A DNA stretch of 9,984 bases from Campylobacteraceae bacterium (GTDB lineage: Bacteria > Campylobacterota > Campylobacteria > Campylobacterales > Sulfurovaceae), in the NCBI GenBank assembly GCA_027079365.1, contig JALWVW010000379.1, positions 1 through 9,984 on the forward strand, read 5' to 3'. The notes beneath the pieces are model-generated. The model saw only the letters and a program-made list of their open reading frames with translations, was not told where the DNA came from and made no database searches. This document shows positions 1 through 7,037 of this stretch, in pieces. Position numbers and translations under genes: made by a program. Every line of letters starts with the position of its first letter. Positions within the stretch are counted from its first letter, which is position 1.

Positions 1-1674
1 CTACTCTACCCCTGGGTACTATTGGGACTTCCCCTCTTTTGGCTTTGCGAAAAGTACTGCTCGGCTCGTGTTCCCCAGATCTATTTCCCCAATTTCACCA
101 TGCTTCTCAGTGCCACAGGCAACGGAATAGATATCGCCAGACTGCTACGCTATACTATCGCAGGACTCATGCTTCTGGCACTCTCTGCTCCTGTACAGCA
201 GCATACACTAACCCAAGAGCATGGCGTAGGCTATGATATATCTCTACTACTGGATGCAAGTAACAGCATGGAAGAGGACAAGCGTTTTGAAACAGCCAAG
301 ACGATCATTTCCCGCTTTGTCAAAAGTCGCCAGGGCGACCGCCTGGCACTGAGTGTCTTTGCTGATTATGCCTATCTCAGTGTTCCACTTACCTCACATA
401 CCAATGCACTCAATACCGTACTGAAGCATCTGCATACAGGCGCAGCAGGCAATCGCCAAACCGCGCTGTATGAAGCGCTCTATCTAGGCTCCAGGGTCTT
501 CGGGGAAGATAGCCACCGCCAGAAGATCGCCATCCTTCTGACCGACGGACTCAATACCGTCAAAAGTGTCCCGCTACATATCGCACTGGCTGAAGCCAAA
601 AAGCAACATCTCAAAGTCTATGCTATCGGTATCGGGGATGACTACCGCAAGTCTATTCTCCAGCGCATTGCCAAAGAGACTGGGGGGAGGTTCTATAGTG
701 CAGGCGATCCTAAGGCACTGCAGTCAATCTATCAGGAGATCAATCAGCTGGAGAAACGACAGTTTAGCACAGAGTCCATTGCACTAAACACTCCATTCTT
801 TCGTTACCCACTTTTACTCGCACTTCTACTGACACTCCCCTATCTTCTCCTGCGCTATCGGCAGGGAACGCTAGACAGCAGAGCCTATGGCATGCTGGCA
901 CTCATGCTGGTCGCACTGTATGGTCCCTACACCGCCGGAGAGAAGCTGCAGCTATCTTCTCCTGAGCAGAGCATCATGCTGGCACTGGATCTCTCCTATT
1001 CTATGGACTGCGAAGACAGCTATCCAAGTAGGTTGAAGATTGCCTACAACAGAGCCTCCACACTGATTGATCTGGCACCCGAGAGCAGGATAGGCATCAC
1101 AGGCTTTGCCACACAGAGCTACCTCATTGCTCCTCCTACCCAGGATCATGCTAACCTCAAACAGCTTCTGCGACAGATGGATCTCAGCCATATACACAGA
1201 GAAGGCAGCCATCTCCTCTCTGCCATACAAAGTACGGGTATGCTACTCCGCACGCAAAAGACAAAAAAGCTGCTGCTCTTTACCGACGGTGGAGAGCAGC
1301 AGACGTTTGAAGCAGAGATCGCCTATGCCAAGGCGCAGCATATACAAATCAGTGTCTATGCCATAGGCACGCACAAGGGTGGTGTCATCAAACAGCAGCA
1401 ACAACTTCGCAAAGATGCCACAGGCCATATCATCATCACCAGAGTCAACCCTGCTGTCGAAACGCTGGCCACAGAGACGGGAGGGATGTATGTGCGACAC
1501 AGCAGTACCGATCACGCACTGCGCACACTCCTCAATACCCTACAGACAAAACAAGGCAAAGAAACACATGCTACAGAGACACGCTATCTCAAGCGTGAAC
1601 TCTTCTATCTTCCGCTCTTTTTGGCGCTGCTTCTGCTCTCGCATATCCCTCTTGGCTTCAGGAGAAAAACATGA
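1..1674 (+). CDS. BatA-BatB fusion: tandem VWA-domain membrane protein (5'-partial)
   Basis: This is an aerotolerance-type (Bat) protein with two VWA modules in one uninterrupted frame. The frame is open to the left edge and reads LLYPWVLLG before a TTG at position 22. That resembles the first membrane helix of BatA, so the true start probably lies a few codons outside the window. Counting from the TTG, helices lie near residues 44-58, 263-280, 287-304 and 527-545. The first VWA module has the metal-site motif DASNS (78-82), T147 and LLTDG (D175). The second has DLSYS (323-327), FTDGG (D422) and a serine, S396, where threonine is usual. VWA domains bind a divalent metal and mediate protein-protein contacts. 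BatA and BatB are normally separate proteins of about 300 residues, and this ORF has the length and helix order of both joined, with the BatA tail helix leading into BatB. It opens the bat operon and overlaps the next gene by ATGA. The VWA calls are very secure; the label BatA-BatB rests on layout. Confidence 0.92.
   Translation, partial: LLYPWVLLGLPLFWLCEKYCSARVPQIYFPNFTMLLSATGNGIDIARLLRYTIAGLMLLALSAPVQQHTLTQEHGVGYDISLLLDASNSMEEDKRFETAKTIISRFVKSRQGDRLALSVFADYAYLSVPLTSHTNALNTVLKHLHTGAAGNRQTALYEALYLGSRVFGEDSHRQKIAILLTDGLNTVKSVPLHIALAEAKKQHLKVYAIGIGDDYRKSILQRIAKETGGRFYSAGDPKALQSIYQEINQLEKRQFSTESIALNTPFFRYPLLLALLLTLPYLLLRYRQGTLDSRAYGMLALMLVALYGPYTAGEKLQLSSPEQSIMLALDLSYSMDCEDSYPSRLKIAYNRASTLIDLAPESRIGITGFATQSYLIAPPTQDHANLKQLLRQMDLSHIHREGSHLLSAIQSTGMLLRTQKTKKLLLFTDGGEQQTFEAEIAYAKAQHIQISVYAIGTHKGGVIKQQQQLRKDATGHIIITRVNPAVETLATETGGMYVRHSSTDHALRTLLNTLQTKQGKETHATETRYLKRELFYLPLFLALLLLSHIPLGFRRKT
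1660..1664 (+). promoter_or_regulatory. Ribosome binding site of the BatC-like gene
   Basis: AGGAG lies 6 nt before the ATG at 1671, inside the last codons of the VWA gene. The start codon overlaps the upstream TGA as ATGA, so translation of the two genes is probably coupled. This fixes the start of the TPR gene. Confidence 0.75.
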
Positions 1675-2444
1675 GAAAGCTCCTGATCAGTACCCTACTC
1701 ATGCTCTCACTGAGCAGCATAGCATGGAGTAGCCCTTTGGAGCGCTGGCATCTCTGGCTGGCACAGCACTATGCACAACAGCAACAGTACGCTAAAGCTC
1801 GCGCCCAGTATGAAAAGATAGAGAATCCCTCGGATAGGGTGCGCTACAACCTGGGAAATCTTCTCTACCGTGAAAAAAAGTATACCGAGGCAATCTCACA
1901 GTATATGCAGATCCAGGCACCTGCGCTTATGCACCAGAGGTATCACAACATCGGCAACTGCCTCGTAGCACTGGGTGAGACATCCTCTGCTACCAGGTTT
2001 TATCGCAATGCCCTGAAATTTTCCAAACATCCTGATACCCTCTTCAATCTCACACTTGTCCAAAGGCAACTCATGCAGGAAGAAGAAGAGGCGAAAAAGA
2101 GGGAGCTTAAAGAGTCCAATGAGACACGCCAGTTTCGTGACGGCAGCAATCTCATCGATCGCTACAAAGAAGATAATGGCACCGCAGATCTCAAAGATGC
2201 CAAGACTCCCAGTGAGATCATCAAAAAGATCAATTCCGTCAGTGCTCTACAGGAGGGTGAAGGGGGGAAAATAGAAACACCTGCAACCACCACAGAAGAG
2301 AACAGCAGCAAAAAGAGTATCAAGCAAGAGAGCGACAGATACGAAGCACAGCAATGGAAGTATTTTTTCAAAAAAAGAACCCTCAAGACCCTACTCATAC
2401 CCCTAGAAACCAAAGGCATCTCCCATGACAAAAATCCTTATTAG
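1671..2444 (+). CDS. batC: BatC-like exported TPR protein
   Basis: This 257-residue protein probably serves as the TPR scaffold of the Bat complex. Residues 1-20 form a signal peptide (MRKLL, then a Leu/Ser-rich core, cleavage near AWS), placing the protein in the periplasm. Three TPR-like helical pairs follow at about 26-54, 55-88 and 89-119, with the typical YNLGNLLY and YHNIGNCL patterns and closing Tyr/Ala positions. Residues 133-222 are a charged, low-complexity Lys/Glu/Ser/Thr linker. A distinct C-terminal patch at 223-250 (YEAQQWKYFF, then LKTLLIPL) is less charged and may be a docking segment. The gene overlaps the VWA gene by 4 bp and the BatD-like gene by 20 bp, so its last residues are encoded over the next gene's start. 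Function is inferred from family and position. The BatC label is by context, since TPR sequence alone would not settle it. Confidence 0.85.
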   Translation: MRKLLISTLLMLSLSSIAWSSPLERWHLWLAQHYAQQQQYAKARAQYEKIENPSDRVRYNLGNLLYREKKYTEAISQYMQIQAPALMHQRYHNIGNCLVALGETSSATRFYRNALKFSKHPDTLFNLTLVQRQLMQEEEEAKKRELKESNETRQFRDGSNLIDRYKEDNGTADLKDAKTPSEIIKKINSVSALQEGEGGKIETPATTTEENSSKKSIKQESDRYEAQQWKYFFKKRTLKTLLIPLETKGISHDKNPY

Positions 2445-3447
2445 CCTCCTGTTTGGCACGATACTCGGCATGGCACAAAGCCACTACATGCTGACCCTCT
2501 CCAAAGATAAAGTCTATGTCGGTGAACCCCTCACTGCAACCTTGGCACTAGAAAGCAACAGCTCTGAAGTCATCACCAAGATGCGCTTTCCCCCCTTTAA
2601 ACCAAAAGGATACAAGGTAGTAGCTCTGTCAAAGACAAATGACACAGAAAGCTCTAGGCACTACCTGCTCATCCCTCATCTCACAGGCTCCCATACGCTC
2701 CCTTCCCAGCGCATAGAGATTGCACACAAAGATCCCACTACCTACCGCAATATCTGGCAGACACTCCAGAGCCCGCCAGTCACGCTCACCGTACTGCCGC
2801 TGCCTACAGGTATCGACACAGTAGGTAACTTCACCCTCACAAGCACGATCGACCACCCACAGGTGCAAGCCAACACACCACTCAACCTTACCATTACTAT
2901 TGAGGGCGCAGGCTCTTTGGAGACAGCAAAACCTTTACAGCTTGGCCTTAGGGATGCTTTGGTGTTTGGCAGCAGTGCACCCGTCACGAGCCAGATCATC
3001 GAAGGAGCATATCACAGCACCCTGACACAGACTTTTTCCATCGTAGCGGAGAAGGACTTCACACTGCCGCCTCTGACATGGAGATATCTCAATACCGAGA
3101 CGGGGCTTACCGAGACACTTGCTACACCCACTTATCACATACGGGTCAAAGCAAAGCCGCAAATCAAACAGGTAAGCATCAAGGCTGCGCTGCTTCTCTT
3201 AGGTATAGTGATCGGGGGTCTGCTCACCCTAGTTGTATTGAAATGGCGCACGAGGAGAAAAAAACCACCCTCTGATCTCACCAAACAGATCCGAAAAGCC
3301 CGATCCGATACCACACTTTATACCCTACTTTTGCCCTACGCAGACAATGACGAAATAGCAGAAATTCTCAAAAAACTCGAAGAGAACATAGCACAAAAAG
3401 CAGGGCACGCCATAGACCGTTCATACATAGCTTCACTATTGGTGTAG
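2425..3447 (+). CDS. batD: BatD-like protein, membrane-anchored
   Basis: This 340-residue protein matches the BatD ('oxygen tolerance') type. A signal peptide spans about 1-19 (MTKILISLLF core). Two beta-sandwich-like segments follow, about 21-125 (opening LSKDKVYVGEPL, the usual BatD start) and 133-243 (containing LNLTITIEGAGSL, the usual 'G-x-G-N/S-L' pattern). One membrane helix lies at about 254-273, followed by a basic stop-transfer segment (KWRTRRKK) and a cytoplasmic tail of about 65 residues. The bulk should sit in the periplasm, beside the TPR protein. Many BatD proteins run to 400-600 residues, so this is a compact version. The ATG at 2425 has only a weak AAAGG 8 nt upstream and overlaps the previous gene by 20 bp, so it probably depends on translation of that gene. 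It is the last gene of the operon and converges on recQ with 62 bp between. Its biochemical role is not established in the family. Confidence 0.87.
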   Translation: MTKILISLLFGTILGMAQSHYMLTLSKDKVYVGEPLTATLALESNSSEVITKMRFPPFKPKGYKVVALSKTNDTESSRHYLLIPHLTGSHTLPSQRIEIAHKDPTTYRNIWQTLQSPPVTLTVLPLPTGIDTVGNFTLTSTIDHPQVQANTPLNLTITIEGAGSLETAKPLQLGLRDALVFGSSAPVTSQIIEGAYHSTLTQTFSIVAEKDFTLPPLTWRYLNTETGLTETLATPTYHIRVKAKPQIKQVSIKAALLLLGIVIGGLLTLVVLKWRTRRKKPPSDLTKQIRKARSDTTLYTLLLPYADNDEIAEILKKLEENIAQKAGHAIDRSYIASLLV

Positions 3448-3509
3448 CTCAGAGCCACCTTTCCGTCTCAGGTAGATATGGAAAAATTGATGGGGTCGGG
3501 TGTCAAATA

Positions 3510-5294
3510 TTAAATAGATAACTCCCGAAGCAAGACCAAAAACTGCTCCCCATACCGCTCGTATTTGACCTCTCCAATACCATGCACTTCTAGCATCGCT
3601 TCTTTGCTCTGTGGTAGCTTTACACTCATGTCTTTGAGTGTCTTATCTGAGAAAATGATGTAGGGAGGCACTCCCTGTGCTTGTGCCATCTCTGTTCTGA
3701 GCAGACGAAGTTTCTCGAAGCGTTCTGTATCGTAATCCGCAGAGAAGTCCTCCTTTTTCTTGACCGTTTTTCGTATACTAAGTCGCTCCTCTTTGAGATC
3801 TACCTTTTTCGACCCCTTGAGTATCTCTGTCCCCGATGGGGTGAGACAGTAGACTTTGAACTCGCCTATCGTCACTGCACCCAGCTCCAGCAGCCTGTCG
3901 CCGATCGTCAGCCACTGCGCCTTGGAGTAGGTCTCTCCGATCCCATAGACAGAGAGGGCATCATGCCCATTCTCCAGTATCCGCTGCTCTCTGCTGCCAC
4001 GCAGGACATCGATCACATAGTGCAGTCCGAAGCGTTGCTGTGTGCGATAGATGGCAGAGAGGAGCTTGCGCGCAGCATCGGTGATATCGATCTTGCTACT
4101 CTCTGGCATACTACAGTTATCGCAGCGTGTGCCGCAGGCCTCGATACGGTCATCAAAATAGCTGGCAATAGCCTGATGTCTGCACGCCTCACTATTGGCG
4201 AAGCGCACCATCTGCTCTAGCTTGTTATAGGCATGTGCTTTGTACGGGCTCTCAGGCAGATCATCTATGAAAGACTTCTGCTGCACAATATCTGCTGCAG
4301 AGAAGAGCAGCAGCGTCTCAGCCTCCAGTCCGTCACGCCCTGCCCTACCGATCTCCTGATAGAAATTCTCCAGCGTCTTGGGTAGGGTCATATGCACGAC
4401 AAAGCGAATATTACTCTTGTCTATCCCCATCCCAAACGCGATCGTCGCCACCACGATCTGCACCCTGTCAGCCACAAAGTCTGCGAAAGTACTGTTCTTC
4501 TCCTCTGTTGGAAGTCCTGCATGGTAGGCTCTGGCCTCCACCCCTCTGCTCCGCAGATACCCAGCGATCGCCTCGGTGGATTTGCGGGAAAGTGTATAAA
4601 TGATACCCGACTCCCCCTCATGCGCCCCCAGAAAAGACATCAGCTGTGCTCTACCATCTTTGATACGATGCTGCACACCGATCATAAGATTTTCCCGAAA
4701 GAGGCTGCCGCGTACGCGTTTGGGCGTCTCCAACTGCAGCTGCGAGGCGATATCCTGCTCCACAGCGTGGGTCGCGGTCGCTGTGAACGCAGCGATCGGT
4801 GTCGTAGCAAAAGTCTCTTTGAGTAGTGAAAGCTTACGATAGTCCTCTCTAAACTCATGCCCCCACTCACTCACACAGTGTGCCTCATCCACGACAAAGA
4901 AGTTGAGTGGTAGTTCATGCAGCAAATTGAAAAAATAGCTATTTTTCAGTCGCTCCGGTGCCACATAGAGCAGTTTGATCTCTCCCGCACGCAGCTGCTG
5001 CTCTATCTCTCTACTCTCCTCCATATCCTGCATCGAGCTCAGCATGGCCGCAGCGATGCCGTTGGCCCGAAGTGCCACGACCTGATCATGCATCAACGCC
5101 AACAGTGGCGAGATCACCACCGTCACCCCCTCCATCAGCAAGGTTGGCAACTGGTAGCAAAGCGACTTGCCACCCCCCGTAGGCAGGATCATCAACACAT
5201 CCTCTCCTGCCACGATCGCATCCACGACTTCCTCCTGCAGAGGACGAAAACTGCTATGCCCAAAATAGTTCTGTAGTATCTCTTGTTTTTTCAT
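3510..5294 (-). CDS. recQ: ATP-dependent DNA helicase RecQ
   Basis: RecQ is a 3'-5' DNA helicase acting in recombination and repair in the cytoplasm. The 594 residues match a full-length RecQ (E. coli about 610). Motif 0 is FGHSSFRPLQ (11-20), Walker A is LPTGGGKS (37-44) and the Walker B box is DEAH (136-139). The aromatic-rich loop is CVSEWGHEF (140-148), with glutamates where many RecQs have Gln and Asp. Motif III is FTATAT (170-175) and motif VI is QEIGRAGRDG (313-322). The RecQ zinc site is complete: C371, C387, C391, C394. A winged helix follows at about 400-500 and an HRDC domain at about 525-594, containing GVPPYIIFSDKTL. The start is fixed by motif 0, which normally begins near residue 10. 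No Shine-Dalgarno sequence precedes this ATG; a TATACT lies 6 nt upstream instead. The gene converges on batD and shows no operon partner. Identification is secure. Confidence 0.98.
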   Translation of the reverse strand: MKKQEILQNYFGHSSFRPLQEEVVDAIVAGEDVLMILPTGGGKSLCYQLPTLLMEGVTVVISPLLALMHDQVVALRANGIAAAMLSSMQDMEESREIEQQLRAGEIKLLYVAPERLKNSYFFNLLHELPLNFFVVDEAHCVSEWGHEFREDYRKLSLLKETFATTPIAAFTATATHAVEQDIASQLQLETPKRVRGSLFRENLMIGVQHRIKDGRAQLMSFLGAHEGESGIIYTLSRKSTEAIAGYLRSRGVEARAYHAGLPTEEKNSTFADFVADRVQIVVATIAFGMGIDKSNIRFVVHMTLPKTLENFYQEIGRAGRDGLEAETLLLFSAADIVQQKSFIDDLPESPYKAHAYNKLEQMVRFANSEACRHQAIASYFDDRIEACGTRCDNCSMPESSKIDITDAARKLLSAIYRTQQRFGLHYVIDVLRGSREQRILENGHDALSVYGIGETYSKAQWLTIGDRLLELGAVTIGEFKVYCLTPSGTEILKGSKKVDLKEERLSIRKTVKKKEDFSADYDTERFEKLRLLRTEMAQAQGVPPYIIFSDKTLKDMSVKLPQSKEAMLEVHGIGEVKYERYGEQFLVLLRELSI

Positions 5295-5305
5295 ACTCGG
5301 AGTAT
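5293..5305. promoter_or_regulatory. Perfect 13-bp palindrome abutting the recQ start codon
   Basis: ATACTCGGAGTAT has 6-bp arms around one central base, and all six pairs match. It overlaps the recQ start codon by two bases (5293-5294) and covers most of the TATACT box. A protein bound here would block recQ transcription or translation, so it could be an operator. It is short enough that chance is possible, and no regulator is visible. Confidence 0.4.
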
Positions 5306-5306
5306 A
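5301..5306 (-). promoter_or_regulatory. Possible -10 box of recQ (TATACT)
   Basis: On the minus strand TATACT ends 6 nt before the recQ ATG. With normal spacing, transcription would begin at or next to the A of the ATG, giving a leaderless message, which fits the absence of a ribosome binding site. No good -35 lies at 16-18 bp. A TTGACA occurs further up, but with a 29-bp gap. Confidence 0.35.
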
Positions 5307-5332
5307 GCCAAAAGAGCTGGGTGTAGGGAGGG

Positions 5333-5351
5333 ATATGTCAAATTGTCATAT
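5333..5351. promoter_or_regulatory. Imperfect 19-bp palindrome upstream of recQ
   Basis: ATATGTCAAATTGTCATAT has 8 of 9 pairs matching around a central A (5342). It lies about 40 bp upstream of recQ and covers the start codon of the small plus-strand open frame at 5335. Such a size and symmetry suits a dimeric regulator. It could also be an RNA hairpin, but it is A/T-rich and would be weak. Confidence 0.4.
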
Positions 5352-5505
5352 TTTTCTCAGCGGTAGATACCATTGGCAGGCCTATAGCGCATCTAAAAAT
5401 ATGCTGCTGCAATTTCAAGGAGAACAAAACGAGGCAAGCTATACGAAAATCTGTTTTCCTAGCTATGAAACTGTAGCATCAACTGTTTGGATATTCCAGG
5501 TTTAA
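5335..5505 (+). CDS. Small unrecognised protein, 56 aa (probable)
   Basis: I do not recognise this protein. The frame runs 56 codons from ATG to TAA without interruption and fills most of the 225-bp gap between the start of recQ and the end of the serine hydrolase gene. A purine-rich AGGGAGGG at 5325-5332 precedes the ATG, with its GGAGG core 3 nt away, which is close but usable. The product begins MSNCHIFLSGRYHW and ends STVWIFQV. It has balanced composition, with two Trp, several Tyr/Phe and two Cys (C4, C40), no signal peptide and no membrane helix. Codon choice looks ordinary for the window. It would be divergent from recQ (40 bp between starts) and would converge on the hydrolase gene (14 bp between stops). 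An internal ATG at 5401 would give a 34-residue product. A chance open frame of this length in an intergenic gap is possible, so certainty is moderate. Confidence 0.42.
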   Translation: MSNCHIFLSGRYHWQAYSASKNMLLQFQGEQNEASYTKICFPSYETVASTVWIFQV

Positions 5506-5519
5506 TCAATACCACGATA

Positions 5520-7037
5520 CTAAGGCTTCTTTACCTTTGAAAGTGAAAGTGCATCTCCAAGTACTTCAGCCATAATGTTGTTAAAGAGAATACTGTTTTC
5601 AATAGCATGTGTAACGGTGGCATTGCTCTCTTGACTGAAAGTACCGCAACTTGCTTCATAGCTTTTTTTCAATGCATCATACATAGAGGGATACTGGGTA
5701 TTACTCATCCGTGTTTTGGTTTGCTGATTGATCGCCTGAAGCTCTTTTGTCGCTTTGGTTTTCGCTTTTATATCTGTGGCCGTCTGTATCACTTTTCTAA
5801 GCTCCATGATCTTCTTGCGATTGCTCTCCGTACCTCTTGTCATCAGCGCCATATTTTTAGTCAGTTTCAAACAATTCGCAGTATGCTGCAATGCCATGTC
5901 ATCTTTCAATCTAATGTCAGCCAAAGCAGTAAAAAGATCCATACTACGAACCATCGCATCATTGGTACCGACAATATAGACATCACCACTTTGGGGATTG
6001 ATTGTCATATAGGATTCAAAACCAAAAGTCTGCCCTCCATGCCCATAAAATCCTTCGATCTTCACCAGACCATAGCCATAGTAAAGATTGGCTACCGTTG
6101 GATACTGCTGTTGGAAGCCCTCATTCAACTGTATCTTGAGTGTTTTAGGTTTTTGGTAGAGTTCTCCCCTGCCCCAGGCTTTGATAAATCTTGCAAGATC
6201 CTCAAGATTGGAGATGATCTCTCCAGCACTGTCAGCCAGTGAAGGTGGCATGGCTGTCGGTTTCATAGTCACGTATCCCATGGGCATTTTATCACGCTCT
6301 TTCTGTGGTATACGCGTCCCAAAATAGGTATGCACCATCCCGGCCTTCTCCATGATATGCTGTCGTATATAGTCATGCCAGTTTATGCCACTGACTCTGC
6401 TGATAATATCTCCCAAAATCACATAACCAGTGTTGCAATACTGGAACTTCTCTCCGGGTTTAAAATTGGCATCACCAAAATCTGCAGACAGGTGAATAAT
6501 ATCTGCAAAAGTATAGTGTCTTCCTTTCCCACTAAAGATATTGATGGCTTTCTCATCTCCTCCATACACATTCAAGTAGTCAACAAAACCGCTACGATGA
6601 CGTAAGAGCATACCCACGGTTACCTCATTCCAGTAATTCTTCCCTTTATACTGAGCCAATTTTGTGATTTCGCCCTTTGTATAGAAGGTATTGAGCTTGG
6701 TATCAAGAGAGAGCTTCCCCTGCTCTATCAGCTGAAAAATGGCCACACCTGTAAAGACCTTACTGGCACTGCCTATTTCAAAAAGCTGATCCACTGCGAC
6801 AGGGATCTTTTTCTCTCTGTCTGCCAGCCCTGCTGCAGCTTTATACTGTTTGCCATTTTTTTCAACTAAGAGCCAAATACCGGTATCTTTATTGGCATGA
6901 GAATATGTCTCTGCTGCCCTCTCTACCTCTTGTCTCAATGCAATTTCCGGATTCACAACCGTTTGGGTCTTTGCCAATAAAGGAACAACTCCTATCAAAA
7001 GAGTCAACAACAAACCTATGTTACTTCTATTTTTCAC
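5520..7037 (-). CDS. Exported serine hydrolase, beta-lactamase/DD-peptidase (class C-type) fold
   Basis: This 505-residue exported enzyme has a penicillin-recognising serine hydrolase fold. A signal peptide spans 1-22 (cleavage near LLA). The catalytic SxxK motif is S90-A-S-K93 in an EIGSASKVFTG context. The second motif is Y200-C-N202, and the third is H333-G-G in GHGGQTFGF, the His form of the K/HxG box. Family members hydrolyse D-Ala or other amide and ester bonds. The substrate cannot be read from sequence, and antibiotic resistance is not implied. After the catalytic domain (to about 375), roughly 130 residues form an extra C-terminal region, mostly helical and Lys/Thr-rich, with C389 and C464 able to form a disulfide. 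The start is GTG at 7037, overlapping the M16 peptidase TGA as GTGA, with AAGGAG 5 nt upstream, so the two are co-translated. It is the last gene of that operon. The family is secure; the role is open. Confidence 0.93.
   Translation of the reverse strand: MKNRSNIGLLLTLLIGVVPLLAKTQTVVNPEIALRQEVERAAETYSHANKDTGIWLLVEKNGKQYKAAAGLADREKKIPVAVDQLFEIGSASKVFTGVAIFQLIEQGKLSLDTKLNTFYTKGEITKLAQYKGKNYWNEVTVGMLLRHRSGFVDYLNVYGGDEKAINIFSGKGRHYTFADIIHLSADFGDANFKPGEKFQYCNTGYVILGDIISRVSGINWHDYIRQHIMEKAGMVHTYFGTRIPQKERDKMPMGYVTMKPTAMPPSLADSAGEIISNLEDLARFIKAWGRGELYQKPKTLKIQLNEGFQQQYPTVANLYYGYGLVKIEGFYGHGGQTFGFESYMTINPQSGDVYIVGTNDAMVRSMDLFTALADIRLKDDMALQHTANCLKLTKNMALMTRGTESNRKKIMELRKVIQTATDIKAKTKATKELQAINQQTKTRMSNTQYPSMYDALKKSYEASCGTFSQESNATVTHAIENSILFNNIMAEVLGDALSLSKVKKP

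Noticed and set aside
3448..3509. Possible bidirectional terminator between batD and recQ
   Set aside because: The best stem is only ACCT/AGGT with a 9-nt loop and no T-run on either side. No convincing intrinsic terminator is visible in these 62 bp.
3681..4220. 179-codon open frame on the plus strand inside recQ
   Set aside because: It lies wholly antisense to the zinc and winged-helix part of recQ, whose motifs are intact. The product is Cys/Arg-rich with no recognisable domain and no ribosome binding site, so it is a shadow frame.
5464..5486. Repeat-like AAACTGT/ACTGTTT sequence downstream of the serine hydrolase
   Set aside because: Only AAAC and GTTT pair at the ends and the interior does not. 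It lies within the small open frame and has no T-run in the minus direction, so it is not a supported terminator.
5607..6242. 211-codon open frame on the plus strand inside the serine hydrolase gene
   Set aside because: It is antisense to a gene with all catalytic motifs present. The product is rich in Ile/Cys/His with no domain pattern, as expected for the complement of this coding sequence.
5520..7037. Antibiotic-resistance beta-lactamase
   Set aside because: The SxxK, YxN and HxG motifs define the broad fold only. The HGG box, long C-terminal region and operon with a peptidase do not indicate drug resistance.
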